64,000 nt of DNA from Blastococcus sp. TF02-8 (GCF_003319175.1 NZ_QOHK01000005.1:124001-188000), one strand, 5' to 3'; numbered from the stretch's first letter, positions 16,470 to 24,747 are shown. Notes: a model not told the origin generated them from the letters alone. Translations and numbers: made by a program.

Positions 16470-16479
16470 GACGTACGTC
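16470..16479. promoter_or_regulatory. Palindrome GACGTACGTC, possible autoregulatory site
   Basis: A perfect 10-bp palindrome about 90 nt upstream of the TetR start and just after the terminator of the esterase gene, i.e. in the only place available for the TetR promoter. Confidence 0.35.
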
Positions 16480-16480
16480 C

Positions 16481-16514
16481 GGCCCCCGTCCCACTGCGCG
16501 GTGGGACGAGGGCC
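16481..16514 (-). terminator. Intrinsic terminator of the GDSL esterase gene
   Basis: Arms 16481-16494 and 16501-16514 pair over 13 of 14 positions. It lies 22 nt beyond the stop of the leftward gene 16536-17405. Confidence 0.7.
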
Positions 16515-16535
16515 GGACGGAGGACGGGAGAGGTG

Positions 16536-17405
16536 TCAGCGCCGTCCGAGCGCCGCCAAGGTCCGCGCCGCCATCTCCGACTCGCCGAGGGCGTTCGGGT
16601 GCACGATCACCGGGTTGGTGCCCTGGAGGACGGGCTCGATCCACCGGGTGCCGATCGCCTGACAGGCGTCGTGGCCCTCCGAGGCCGCCGAGAGGTCGAC
16701 GTAGGTGGCGCCGGTCTCCTGCGCGGCCCGCTGCACCGCGTCGTTCAGCGTGGCCTGCAGGTCGCGCAGGTACGGGATGTCTCCCTGGGCCACGGGCATC
16801 TTGTCGAAGCAGCCCGTCGTCGCCGGGAGGATCCAGGGGTAGCCCAGGATGACCACCTGCGCCTTGGGCGCCCGCTTCTCCACGTCGCGCAGTGCCTGGA
16901 CCAGCGCCGGGTAGGTCGTGGTGCGCACGGTGTTCTCGAACGAGTCGCCGTACCGGTCCTTGCAGGGGCTCCCCTGCCCCAGCGTCGACGCACCGGCCAC
17001 TCCGCAGGCGAGGATCGAGCTGATGAACACGTTGCTGTCGTTGCCGCCGATGGTCATGGTGACCAGCTGCGTCGACCGGTCGAGCGCATCGAGCTGTGGG
17101 GCGACGCCGGGGTGCTGGGACCCGCGGTAGTCACCGGTGTCGGCGCCGCCGCAGGTGACGTCGGTCAGCTGGGCGCCGAGCTGAGCGGCCAGCACGTGCG
17201 GGTAGTTGCGCAGCGAGCGCAGGCACTGCGGTGGCGCCGTGGGGTCGGGTGGGAGGACGCCGGAGGCGGCGCTGTAGGAGTCGCCGAGGGCGACGTACTG
17301 CAGAGGTGCGGCCGGCGCCTTCGGCTTGGCCTGGGCCGCCGGGGCGACGAACAGGCCGAGCAGCACGGCGGCGACGGCGAGGAAGCAAACGGCGAGACGG
17401 CGCAC
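16536..17405 (-). CDS. Secreted SGNH/GDSL esterase-lipase
   Basis: A 289-residue exported hydrolase. A signal peptide ends at AAQA (about residue 26). The SGNH blocks are YVALGDSYSA with nucleophile Ser43, the Gly and Asn blocks including TIGGNDSN, and the C-terminal His in IVHPN. Six cysteines probably form three disulfides, as in Streptomyces secreted GDSL lipases. GTG 17405 was chosen because GGAGGAG precedes it by 2-3 nt and it puts the charged residues right before the hydrophobic core. A terminator follows at 16481-16514. Confidence 0.86.
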   Translation of the reverse strand: MRRLAVCFLAVAAVLLGLFVAPAAQAKPKAPAAPLQYVALGDSYSAASGVLPPDPTAPPQCLRSLRNYPHVLAAQLGAQLTDVTCGGADTGDYRGSQHPGVAPQLDALDRSTQLVTMTIGGNDSNVFISSILACGVAGASTLGQGSPCKDRYGDSFENTVRTTTYPALVQALRDVEKRAPKAQVVILGYPWILPATTGCFDKMPVAQGDIPYLRDLQATLNDAVQRAAQETGATYVDLSAASEGHDACQAIGTRWIEPVLQGTNPVIVHPNALGESEMAARTLAALGRR

Positions 17406-17659
17406 GTCTCCTCCAGTCGACTGGGGGGCACTGTGCGCGGAACAACGGCCGAGCCGGTTGATGGTTACGCGCGTCACACCTACCCGCTGAGGAAATGCCC
17501 TGCGGAGGAGGCAGCCGGCTCGCTCGAGTGGACCCGAGGGCGCCCACGAGCGCCGACCTGCGCATGCGGGGCGGCTCGACCATGCAACTCGGGCGCGACA
17601 AGGAAGGCGCCGGACGGAAGGATGGGCGGCGTCGACGATCGCCACGGAGAGGGGCCGGG

Positions 17660-18064
17660 ATGGACTCCGAGGACGCGGGACGGCGGGCTGCGGAGCGCGC
17701 GGTCTCGGCGGGCCGCCGCACCCGGGAGCTGTCCGACCGGCTCGCCCAGCTGGCGACGCGACAGGCATCCGACGACGAGAGCGTTCGCGAGGCGCGCGCC
17801 CAGGCGGAGACGGCGGCCGAGCAGGCCCGCGAGTCGATGGAGCGGGCTCGCGAGGGTCACCGGCGGGCAGCCCTGGCCCACGAGCGCAGCGCCGAGCTGC
17901 ACGAGACCGCGGCTCGTGCGGGTGTCGGCGACGTCGAGGCGCACCGCAGGCACGCGGTCGAGCACCGGGACGCTGCCGTGGAGGACGAGCGGAAGGCTGT
18001 CGCCGACGACGAGCGCACCGCCGTCGCAGACCGACGGGAAGGACTCCCGGATGAGCGTGGATGA
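17660..18064 (+). CDS. Small coiled-coil protein
   Basis: A 134-residue, nearly all-helical protein rich in Ala, Glu and Arg, with repeated HERSAELHETAAR-like and EHRDAAVEDER-like segments. It resembles the product at 24451-24747 (HERAAALHDATADR), so both belong to one small family often next to ANTAR/GAF regulators; function unknown. ATG 17660 follows GGAG at 17646-17649; an upstream ATG at 17582 is possible. Its end overlaps the next gene by 14 nt, so it is coupled to the ANTAR regulator. Confidence 0.58.
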   Translation: MDSEDAGRRAAERAVSAGRRTRELSDRLAQLATRQASDDESVREARAQAETAAEQARESMERAREGHRRAALAHERSAELHETAARAGVGDVEAHRRHAVEHRDAAVEDERKAVADDERTAVADRREGLPDERG

Positions 18065-19391
18065 GGGCAGGCTCCCCGGCGGCCCGCTGTCCGTGGACGA
18101 GGTCATGGCCCAGCTGGCGGCCCTCGACGTCCGCCAGGAGGAGCTGCAGGTCGTGTCCGAGGAGCTCCGCGTCCAGCAGGAGCAGGTCACGGCTCTGCTC
18201 AGCCGGCACGAGGCAGAGGTCCGGTGGCGCAGCCAGCTCGCCGCCGTGGTGCCGCTCGGCCTGGCACTCACCGATGGCAACGGCAAGGTGATCGAGGCCA
18301 ACCCTGCGCTGGCCACCACGGTGGGGGTGGGTCCCGCCCGGTTGCCCGGCAAACCGCTGTCGGTCTTCTTCTCCCCCGAGGGCGTCCCGGCGTTCCGGGA
18401 CGCCCTGCGCTCCCTGTCCGGGACCGACGGCGGCGAGCGCCGTCTGGAGGTGGGCCTGCGGCCCCGGAGCGGGCCGGCACGGCGGGTGGAGCTGTTCGGC
18501 TTCACCGAGACCGCCGGTCCGCCGACGTCCCGGGCCCGGGTTCAGTGGGTGCTGGCACCGCGCGACGACGGCGCGGCGGATCAGCAGCCCGTCGCACGGG
18601 TCCACCCCGCGCCAGGCCGGTCCGACACCGCGGAGGGGTCCGACACCGCGGAGGGGTCCGACATCGCGGAGGGGTCCGACATCCTGGGGCTGGCGGCGGC
18701 GTTCGCCCAGCTCTCGGCGCTGCCGGTCGAGGAGCCCGACCGGCAGCGGATGCTCGGCCGGATGGCCACGCTCGTGCGCAGCGCCGTCCCGGGCGCCGAT
18801 TGGGTGAGCATCACCCTGGGCTCCCCGCTCGAGCCGCAGCGGCTGGGCAGCGACTCCCCGCAGGCCCAGGACTTCGACGGCCGCCAGCTCCGCGTCCAGG
18901 AAGGGCCGTGCTGGGACGCCTACCGCACCGGCCGGGCGGTCACCTCGCCGGACGTGCGGACCGACGACCGCTGGCCCGGCCTCCGGACCGCCGCCCAGGA
19001 TGGCGCGGTGACCGCCGTCCTCGCCGTTCCCGTGCGGGAGGACGGCGAGAGCACCGGCGTCATCAACGTCTACTCCGCCCGTCCGGGCGCCTTCGAGACG
19101 GGCAACCGGCGGATCGGCGAGCTCGCCGCCGCCGCGGTCGCCGGCGTCCTGCAGAACGTCGCGGAGCGCGAGGCGCTCGCGTCGCTGGCGAGCAACCTGG
19201 AGCTGGCGCTCACCTCGCGGGCCGTCATCGACCAGGCCAAGGGCATGCTCATGGCCCGGCTGGGCGTGGACGCCGACGAGGCCTTCGCGCGCCTGGTGAC
19301 GCTCAGCTCGCGGCTCAACGTCAAGGTGCGCGACCTGGCACGGCTGGTCGTCGAGGGCGGCACGGACCTGGTCATCGCCGCCGGCGACTGA
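18051..19391 (+). CDS. PAS-GAF-ANTAR sensor/antiterminator
   Basis: A 446-residue protein. A coiled coil (about 14-55, EELQVVSEELRVQQEQV) precedes a PAS domain (about 65-165). A linker made of near-identical EGSDTA/EGSDIA repeats leads to a GAF domain (about 215-370) and a C-terminal ANTAR RNA-binding domain (about 380-446, RAVIDQAKGMLMARLGVDAD). ANTAR proteins bind paired hairpins in nascent RNA and prevent termination. Sensor input is through PAS/GAF ligands, not phosphorylation. ATG 18051 has GGAAGGA upstream and overlaps the previous stop. Confidence 0.88.
   Translation: MSVDEGRLPGGPLSVDEVMAQLAALDVRQEELQVVSEELRVQQEQVTALLSRHEAEVRWRSQLAAVVPLGLALTDGNGKVIEANPALATTVGVGPARLPGKPLSVFFSPEGVPAFRDALRSLSGTDGGERRLEVGLRPRSGPARRVELFGFTETAGPPTSRARVQWVLAPRDDGAADQQPVARVHPAPGRSDTAEGSDTAEGSDIAEGSDILGLAAAFAQLSALPVEEPDRQRMLGRMATLVRSAVPGADWVSITLGSPLEPQRLGSDSPQAQDFDGRQLRVQEGPCWDAYRTGRAVTSPDVRTDDRWPGLRTAAQDGAVTAVLAVPVREDGESTGVINVYSARPGAFETGNRRIGELAAAAVAGVLQNVAEREALASLASNLELALTSRAVIDQAKGMLMARLGVDADEAFARLVTLSSRLNVKVRDLARLVVEGGTDLVIAAGD
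18621..18685 (+). repeat. 18-bp tandem repeat within the PAS-GAF linker
   Basis: Three full copies of TCCGACACCGCGGAGGGG (18621-18638, 18639-18656, 18657-18674) and a partial fourth. Each adds six residues in frame, so copy-number changes would only alter linker length. Confidence 0.85.
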
Positions 19392-19404
19392 CCGGGCCCG
19401 GCGG

Positions 19405-21336
19405 TCAGGCCTCCGTCGGGTCCATCAGGATCACCGCACCGCCGCGCTGGTCGGGGCCGTGGGCGAAGGAGCTGACGGTCACCCGCACCTGCACCGGCCG
19501 TCCCCGCCGGTTGACCGCGGCCAGATCCACGGTCTCGTGGGAGGGGCCGTCGCCGGCGATCTGCCGGCGCAGCAGCGGGTGCAGGTCCGACAGCGGCAGC
19601 CCGATGTCGAGGTTGAGCAGGTGCTGGCCGGAGACCTCGTCGTGCCGGATGCCCCACAGGTCCTCTGCGGCGGCGTTCCACACGAGCACCCGCAGGTCGG
19701 GGTCGACCACGGCCACCCCTGCCCTGAAGCTGCCGAGCACACCGGTCATGAAGCGGTTGAGGGCTCCGACCTCGTCGGTGCTGCGGCGCAGCTCCTCGTT
19801 CGTGGAGTGGAGCTCGTCGTTCATCGACTGGAGCTCCTCGTTCATCGTCTCGAGCTCCTCGTTGGTCGACTGGAGTTCCTCGTTGGTGGTCTCCAGCTCC
19901 TCGACCGTGGACTGGAGCTCCTCGTTGGTGGTCTCCAGTTCCTCGTTGGTCGACTGCAGCTCCTCGTAGGCGGTCTCCAGCTGCCGGTTGGCGTACTCGA
20001 GCTCGGTCTGCAGGCGCCGGTACTGGGTGACGTCGTCGAAGACGATGGTGGTGCCGAGCAGGGTGCTGTCCTCGCGGTAGAGCGGTCGCACCTGGACGTC
20101 GAACACGGTGGGCTCCTGGCCGGGACGGCGGCGCTCGACACCGCGCAGCCAGACCGGCCGGCGCTCGGCCGCCGCCTCGGCGATGGCGCCGCGCAGCTCG
20201 ACCGGCCGGTAGGAGATCTCCAGGTCCTGGAAGGGGCGGCCCACGTCTCGCTCGTCCACCCCGAGCAGCTGCTCCGCCTGCCGGTTGACCATCGCCACCC
20301 GGCCGTCGGCGTCGACGGCGAGCTGGGCGGCGGGCGCGGACAACATCGCCTCCCGCCGCAGCCGGGACAGCTCCAGCTCGCTGAACGGCGGCGGTTCGAG
20401 CAGCGGCGCGACCGGGACCGGGCGATCGGCCGCGGGCCGCCCGCCGCGCTTGCGGAAGAAGCGGCGGGTCAGGTCGACCGGGGCGAACAGCTGGCTGTGC
20501 GACAGCAGCATCTCGGCCTTGCCCAGGAACAGCACGCCCGAAGGGTTCAGCGCGAAGTGCAGCCGGCCGAGGATCCGGCTCTGCGTCTCGGCGGTGAAGT
20601 ACATCAGCGTGTTGCGGCACAGCAGCAGGTCGACATGCGAGATCGGTGCGTCCTGCACCAGGTCGTTGCGGCCGAAGATCACCGACCGGCGCAGGTCCTT
20701 GCGGAAGACGTACCGGGCGCCTTCGGGCGAGAAGTACTCCTCGATCTGCTCGGGCGTGAGGCCGGCGAGCTCCCGCTCGGTGTACGCGGCCTGCCGCGCC
20801 TGGGTGAGCGCCTCCTCGTCGACGTCGGTGGCGTAGATCTTCACCCGCTGCCGGAACTGCTCGGCGCCCAGGGCGTCGGCGAGCAGGATGGCCAGGCTGT
20901 AGGCCTCCTGCCCGGACGCGCAGCCGGCGCTCCACACCCGGATGGTCGGTCCGGCGGCCGCCAGCACCTCGGGGAGCAGCTCGTCGCGGAGGTGGTCCCA
21001 CGACCTCCGGTCACGGAAGAAACTGGTCACGTTGATCAGCACCGTGTTGAACAGCGGCGTGAACTCGTCGGGGTGCACCTCGAGGTGGTCCTGGTACTCC
21101 GGCACCGAGGCGATGCCGACCTCGGCCATCCGACGACGCACCCGGCGCACCAGGCTCGGCCGCTTGTACCCGGTGAAGTCGAAGCCGCGCTTCTCCCGCA
21201 GGTACACGAGCAGCGCTTCGAAGTCGGGATCGGGCTCCGGCGTGCCTCCGGGCGCGCCGTCGTCCGGCAGACCGGTCTCCTCCGGTGTCAGGTCCTCGTC
21301 GTCACCGTCGATCGGTCGGGTTCGCTCCTCCGTCAC
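19405..21336 (-). CDS. CheR methyltransferase-coiled coil-PAS hybrid
   Basis: A 643-residue protein. A CheR N-terminal helical part (about 38-110, with INVTSFFRD) and SAM-binding domain (SAGCASGQEAYS at 136-147; LLCRNTLMYF) cover 40-295. A PAS domain (about 330-440), a long ELQSTNEELETTNEEL-type coiled coil (about 440-523) and a second PAS domain (about 525-640) follow. CheR methylates glutamates of chemoreceptors; hybrids like this usually act in signalling not linked to flagella. No kinase domain is attached. GTG 21336 overlaps the cheB-like stop by 4 nt, so the two are coupled. Confidence 0.87.
   Translation of the reverse strand: MTEERTRPIDGDDEDLTPEETGLPDDGAPGGTPEPDPDFEALLVYLREKRGFDFTGYKRPSLVRRVRRRMAEVGIASVPEYQDHLEVHPDEFTPLFNTVLINVTSFFRDRRSWDHLRDELLPEVLAAAGPTIRVWSAGCASGQEAYSLAILLADALGAEQFRQRVKIYATDVDEEALTQARQAAYTERELAGLTPEQIEEYFSPEGARYVFRKDLRRSVIFGRNDLVQDAPISHVDLLLCRNTLMYFTAETQSRILGRLHFALNPSGVLFLGKAEMLLSHSQLFAPVDLTRRFFRKRGGRPAADRPVPVAPLLEPPPFSELELSRLRREAMLSAPAAQLAVDADGRVAMVNRQAEQLLGVDERDVGRPFQDLEISYRPVELRGAIAEAAAERRPVWLRGVERRRPGQEPTVFDVQVRPLYREDSTLLGTTIVFDDVTQYRRLQTELEYANRQLETAYEELQSTNEELETTNEELQSTVEELETTNEELQSTNEELETMNEELQSMNDELHSTNEELRRSTDEVGALNRFMTGVLGSFRAGVAVVDPDLRVLVWNAAAEDLWGIRHDEVSGQHLLNLDIGLPLSDLHPLLRRQIAGDGPSHETVDLAAVNRRGRPVQVRVTVSSFAHGPDQRGGAVILMDPTEA
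19779..19965 (-). repeat. Degenerate 21-bp periodic repeat encoding NEEL coiled coil
   Basis: DNA of residues 458-520 of the CheR hybrid repeats the codons for E-E-L-Q-S-T-N / E-E-L-E-T-T-N about nine times. Confidence 0.75.
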
Positions 21337-22355
21337 GGCTCACCCACTGCGTCGGGCAGAGCGTCGCCGTCCAGGTCCTCGTGCTGCAGCAGCCGGCGGA
21401 TCAGCAGGGCCGCGTTCTGGGCTTCCTCGTGGCGCTCGCGGAAGGTCTCCGCGGTGTGCGTGTGGCCTCGCTGCTGCGCCCGCTCCCCCATCCGCAGGCT
21501 GAGCGCGGCCTGCTCCTCCAGGCCCCGCAGCGCCATCCACAGCGCGCCCTCGAGCGCCTCGGACTGCTCGGCAGCCAGCGCCTCCGGGGACCAGGCATGG
21601 CCCACCCGGCAGCGGTAGCGCTCCATCCCGCCCTCGGAGATCGTGAAGAGGGATCCGTGGCAGGAGGGGCATCCGAAACCCGAGGGGGTGCCGGGTCGGT
21701 CGTCGTCGTTCATCGCGGCGGCGTCGAACTCTGCCACGGCCGCCTCCATGTCCATCAGGTCACTGGTCGCCGGAGCGTCGTCCGGGATCTCCTCGCTCAC
21801 GAGGTCGGCCAGCAGCGCGCCCATCTTCGCCACCGGGACGACGTGGTCGGCCGAGGCCACCTCGATGGCGTGCGTGGGCATGCTCGCGTACAGGGCGTCG
21901 TCCGGCTCCTGGGCCACGCCCACGCCGCCACGCTGGCGGACGGCGATCATGCCCGCGGTCCCGTCGTCGAGCGCCCCGGAGAGGACGACGGACACGACGC
22001 GCGGCCCGGCCGACCGGGCAGCGGTGCGGAAGAGGACGTCGACGGCCGGGCGGTGCCCGTTCTCGCGGGGACCGCGGGAGAGCATCAGGCGGTCGCCCAC
22101 CACGAGAAGGTGGTGGTCGGGGACGGCGACCGTCACCGTGCCCGGCTGGAGGGAGGCGCCGCTCTCGGCTCGCCGCACCGGTAGCGGGCAGACCCGGTCC
22201 AGGATCTCGGGCAGGGCGCTGCGGCCGGTAGCCGGTACGTGCATGACCACGAGCAGAGCCGCCGGGAAGTCCGGCGGCAGACCGCCCAGGAGAACGCGCA
22301 GCGCCTCGACGCCGCCCGCGGAGGCGCCGACCACGACCAGGTCACGTCGACCCAC
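21333..22355 (-). CDS. CheB-type methylesterase with C-terminal zinc-ribbon extension
   Basis: A 340-residue protein without receiver domain. The CheB catalytic domain (about 1-190) has the triad in VVVGASAGGVEAL (Ser), VMHVP (His) and LSGALDDGTAGM (Asp). The C-terminal part has CPSCHGSLF...YRCRVGHAWSPE, a zinc-ribbon seen in stand-alone CheB-like proteins, followed by helices. It would remove methyl or amide groups from glutamates, with the coupled CheR as opposing enzyme. GTG 22355 was chosen because GGGAGAG lies 5 nt before it. The absence of a receiver means regulation is not by direct phosphorylation. Confidence 0.85.
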   Translation of the reverse strand: MGRRDLVVVGASAGGVEALRVLLGGLPPDFPAALLVVMHVPATGRSALPEILDRVCPLPVRRAESGASLQPGTVTVAVPDHHLLVVGDRLMLSRGPRENGHRPAVDVLFRTAARSAGPRVVSVVLSGALDDGTAGMIAVRQRGGVGVAQEPDDALYASMPTHAIEVASADHVVPVAKMGALLADLVSEEIPDDAPATSDLMDMEAAVAEFDAAAMNDDDRPGTPSGFGCPSCHGSLFTISEGGMERYRCRVGHAWSPEALAAEQSEALEGALWMALRGLEEQAALSLRMGERAQQRGHTHTAETFRERHEEAQNAALLIRRLLQHEDLDGDALPDAVGEP

Positions 22356-22432
22356 GACCGCTCTCCCTTCTCCCGTGTGCCACCACCCGAGCATTCCCGC
22401 TCACCGTAGTGCTGGGCAGGTGCCCCGGCCCG

Positions 22433-22876
22433 TCAGTGGTCGCGCGCAGGCTGCATCGTGGCGTCGCGGGCCCGCCGGAACGCCTGGGCGCGCTCCCGCA
22501 GTCTGCGGGCGTCCGCCCGGGCGCGGACGCACTGCTCGAACAGCGCCGTGAGCCGGCTGCCGGAGGCCCGCGTCTCGAGCACGACAGCCGCGGTCTGCCG
22601 CAGCGCAGCGGCGTGGTCGTCGACCTCGAGCGCATCCGGGAGCGGCACGAAAGCGGTGGCGAGCGGGGCGAGGCGCGGCAGACCTCGCTCGCCCAGGGCC
22701 TCGTTGGCGACGACGGACAGGTAGAGGTCGTCCCGCTCCGGCCAGCCGACGCCACCGAGACGGGATTCCAGTTCCGGCCTCGACCGGCTGCCACCCAGTT
22801 CGACATAGCGGAGCCACAGGTCGCCGGTGGTCAGGCCGGTCAGCCGACAGGCCAACGCGAGTTCGTCAGGTTCCAC
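22433..22876 (-). CDS. Hypothetical helical protein
   Basis: A 147-residue, mostly helical protein with a central LSVVANEALGERGLPRLAPLA segment and an Arg/Ala-rich C-terminus. No family recognised. GTG 22876 has GGGGAG 9 nt upstream; a longer form from GTG 22924 lacks a site. It lies 77 nt upstream of the cheB-like gene on the same strand, so it may be part of that signalling operon. Confidence 0.5.
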   Translation of the reverse strand: MEPDELALACRLTGLTTGDLWLRYVELGGSRSRPELESRLGGVGWPERDDLYLSVVANEALGERGLPRLAPLATAFVPLPDALEVDDHAAALRQTAAVVLETRASGSRLTALFEQCVRARADARRLRERAQAFRRARDATMQPARDH

Positions 22877-22970
22877 GGCGGCGCTCTCCCCGGTCGGGAC
22901 CCCGGCCGGTAGCTGGACTCGCACAGGCGACGCGCAGCCGCTGCGGGTGGCTGCCCGAACCGCGCGACTC

Positions 22971-22990
22971 TGTGTCAGGTGGCTGACACA
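22971..22990. promoter_or_regulatory. Perfect inverted repeat TGTGTCA-N6-TGACACA
   Basis: A 20-bp dyad with exact 7-bp arms and GGTGGC spacer. It overlaps the -35 area of the leaderless promoter at 22995 (TAGCCT) and lies between divergent genes 22876 (-) and 23008 (+). The TGTG...CACA outer bases and 6-bp spacer recall Crp/Fnr sites, and a Crp/Fnr gene is in the downstream operon. Confidence 0.6.
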
Positions 22991-22994
22991 AGAG

Positions 22995-23000
22995 TAGCCT
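22995..23000 (+). promoter_or_regulatory. -10 element TAGCCT, leaderless promoter
   Basis: TAGCCT ends 7 nt before GTG 23008, which has no ribosome-binding site. This is the layout of leaderless actinobacterial genes. Confidence 0.5.
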
Positions 23001-23007
23001 CGCCGAC

Positions 23008-23796
23008 GTGGTGGCGCCCCCTTCCTCCGCGCCCCGCGGGGGCTTCCGCGTGGCGGCGCTGGCCGCCAGCAGCGGTGGGGTGCGGGCGCTGGGAGCGGTG
23101 GCGGGCGGCCTGCCCGCCGACTTCCCGGTGCCGGTGGTGGTGCTGCAGCACCGCAGTCCCGGCACGCCGGACATGCTCACCGACATCCTCCGCGCCCGCG
23201 GCCGGCTCCCGGTGCGCACGGCCGCGACCGGACCGCTGCAGGCCGGCGTGACCGTCCTCCCGGCCCGGACGACCGCGGATCTCGACCGGGACGGCGGTCT
23301 CGTGCTCCGGCCCGCCCCGACGCTCGGCGGGGCCGATCACCTCTTCTCCAGCGCCGCCGGAGCCTTCGGCGCGGGCGTGCTGGCCGTCGTCCTGACCGGT
23401 CGGCTCGCCGACGGCGCCGAGGGGGTGCGCGCGGTCCGGAGGGTCGGTGGCCGGGTGATCGTCCAGCACCCGGACGACGCCGAGGCGCCCGGCATGCCCA
23501 GCGCGGCCCTCGCCACGGGATGCGTGGAGCACGCCCTCCCCCTGGCTCTGGTCGCCCCGGCACTCGTGGCCTACACGATGGCGCCGGGCGGCGCCGACCT
23601 GCTCGCCGTCCCCCTGCCGCCGTGGGCCCGGTTGGGCCCCCCGTTCCGTACCGACCCGACCACCGGCGTCCCGAGTAGCCTGACCGTTCCCGGAGACGAC
23701 GGGATCCCGTCCGACCGCAAGGGGCGCCGAGCCGACGATGAGCCTCTCCCCCGACCCCCGGCGCAACGTCCTCCTCGGACTGCTGCCCGAGGATGA
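23008..23796 (+). CDS. CheB-like methylesterase-domain protein
   Basis: A 262-residue protein. Residues 12-195 form a second CheB catalytic-type domain: VAALAASSGGVRAL (Ser), VVLQHRSPG (His) and VVLTGRLADGAEGV (Asp). The first motif has ASSGG where CheB has AS(A/T)GG, so activity is likely but not certain. The C-terminal 60 residues are Pro/Arg rich and disordered. It overlaps the Crp/Fnr gene by 59 nt. It is read from an apparently leaderless GTG; the next codon is also GTG. Confidence 0.72.
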   Translation: MVAPPSSAPRGGFRVAALAASSGGVRALGAVAGGLPADFPVPVVVLQHRSPGTPDMLTDILRARGRLPVRTAATGPLQAGVTVLPARTTADLDRDGGLVLRPAPTLGGADHLFSSAAGAFGAGVLAVVLTGRLADGAEGVRAVRRVGGRVIVQHPDDAEAPGMPSAALATGCVEHALPLALVAPALVAYTMAPGGADLLAVPLPPWARLGPPFRTDPTTGVPSSLTVPGDDGIPSDRKGRRADDEPLPRPPAQRPPRTAARG

Positions 23797-24454
23797 GTTC
23801 CGCCGGCTGGAGCCGGCCCTCGAGGTCGTCCCGCTGGACGTGCGCGAAGGGCTGCACGAAGCGGGCAAGGCGTTCGAGCACGTGTGGTTCCCGGTCGACG
23901 CCGTGCTGTCGGTGCTCGCCACCATCGAGGGCGAGGCGGCGGTCGAGGTCGCCACCGTCGGGTTCGAGGGGATGGCGGGCCTGCCGGCATTCCTGGGCAC
24001 GGCCGAGAGCCCGCACGACTGCTACTGCCAGGTCGCCGGGAGCGCGGTACGCCTCGCGACCGGAGACCTGCGCCGGTTCCTCGCCTCCGACGGCGCGCTG
24101 CACGACCTGCTGCACCGCTACACGCAGGCGACGATGGTGCAGCTGGCGCAGAACGTGGCCTGCAACCGCCTGCACACCACCGAGGAGCGCTGCGCCCGCT
24201 GGCTGCTGCAGACGCGCGACCGCGTGGGCGCCGACGAGTTCACCCTCACCCAGGAGTTCCTGGCCCAGATGCTCGGCGTGCGCCGCGGCACGGTGTCCCT
24301 GACCGCCGGCGTGCTGCAGCAGGCGGGGATGATCCGCTACACGCGCGGGCGCATCACCGTCGTGGACGCCGACGCGCTGCACGAGGCGGCCTGCGAGTGC
24401 TACGACATCGTCCAGGCCGAGTACCGGCGGCTCGCGGCCGCACCGGAGGCATGA
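23738..24454 (+). CDS. Crp/Fnr-family regulator without cAMP signature
   Basis: A 238-residue regulator. The N-terminal cyclic-nucleotide-type beta roll (about 15-130) lacks the Pro-Arg-Ser/Ala phosphate-binding pattern, so cAMP binding is doubtful. The C-terminal winged helix (about 150-225) has TQEFLAQMLGVRRGTVSLTAGVLQ. Cysteines at about 89, 91, 140, 150 and near the C-terminus are scattered, not an Fnr cluster. It may act on the TGTGTCA-N6-TGACACA dyad at 22971, i.e. on its own operon (inference). ATG 23738 lies inside the preceding gene. Confidence 0.82.
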   Translation: MSLSPDPRRNVLLGLLPEDEFRRLEPALEVVPLDVREGLHEAGKAFEHVWFPVDAVLSVLATIEGEAAVEVATVGFEGMAGLPAFLGTAESPHDCYCQVAGSAVRLATGDLRRFLASDGALHDLLHRYTQATMVQLAQNVACNRLHTTEERCARWLLQTRDRVGADEFTLTQEFLAQMLGVRRGTVSLTAGVLQQAGMIRYTRGRITVVDADALHEAACECYDIVQAEYRRLAAAPEA

Positions 24455-24747
24455 GCCCCGGGCACACTGACGCCGTGACCGATCGCAGTGCGCGAGGCGA
24501 GCAGGCCTTCGAGCGCGCCGTTCGGAGGGAGCGCGACGCCATCACGCTGCACGAGCGGGCCGCCGCGCTGCACGACGCGACGGCCGACCGGCTCGACGAG
24601 GAATCGCTGGCGGCGATCGACGCGACCGACGCCGAGGGTCTCAGGGAGCGGGCCGCGGCCGAGCGCCACCTCGCCGGTCTCGCGCGCGCCCGCGCGGCGG
24701 GCGTGCGGGCGCGGCTCACCGCGGAGGGTGTCGACGACGTGGGTTGA
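24451..24747 (+). CDS. Small coiled-coil protein, paralogue of 17660-18064
   Basis: A 98-residue helical protein rich in Ala, Arg and Glu with HERAAALHDATADR, similar to the product at 17660-18064. ATG 24451 overlaps the Crp/Fnr stop (ATGA) but GGAGG is only 1 nt away, so GTG 24475 may be used instead. Function unknown; it belongs to the same transcriptional unit as the CheB-like and Crp/Fnr genes. Confidence 0.55.
   Translation: MSPGHTDAVTDRSARGEQAFERAVRRERDAITLHERAAALHDATADRLDEESLAAIDATDAEGLRERAAAERHLAGLARARAAGVRARLTAEGVDDVG

Noticed and set aside
18621-18685. CRISPR-like repeat array
   Set aside because: The units are directly adjacent without spacers, are 18 bp and lie inside a coding frame.
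23738-24454. cAMP receptor protein working with the cyclase at 55951
   Set aside because: The phosphate-binding cassette lacks the Arg-Ser/Ala pattern needed for cAMP, so a cAMP circuit between these genes is not supported.
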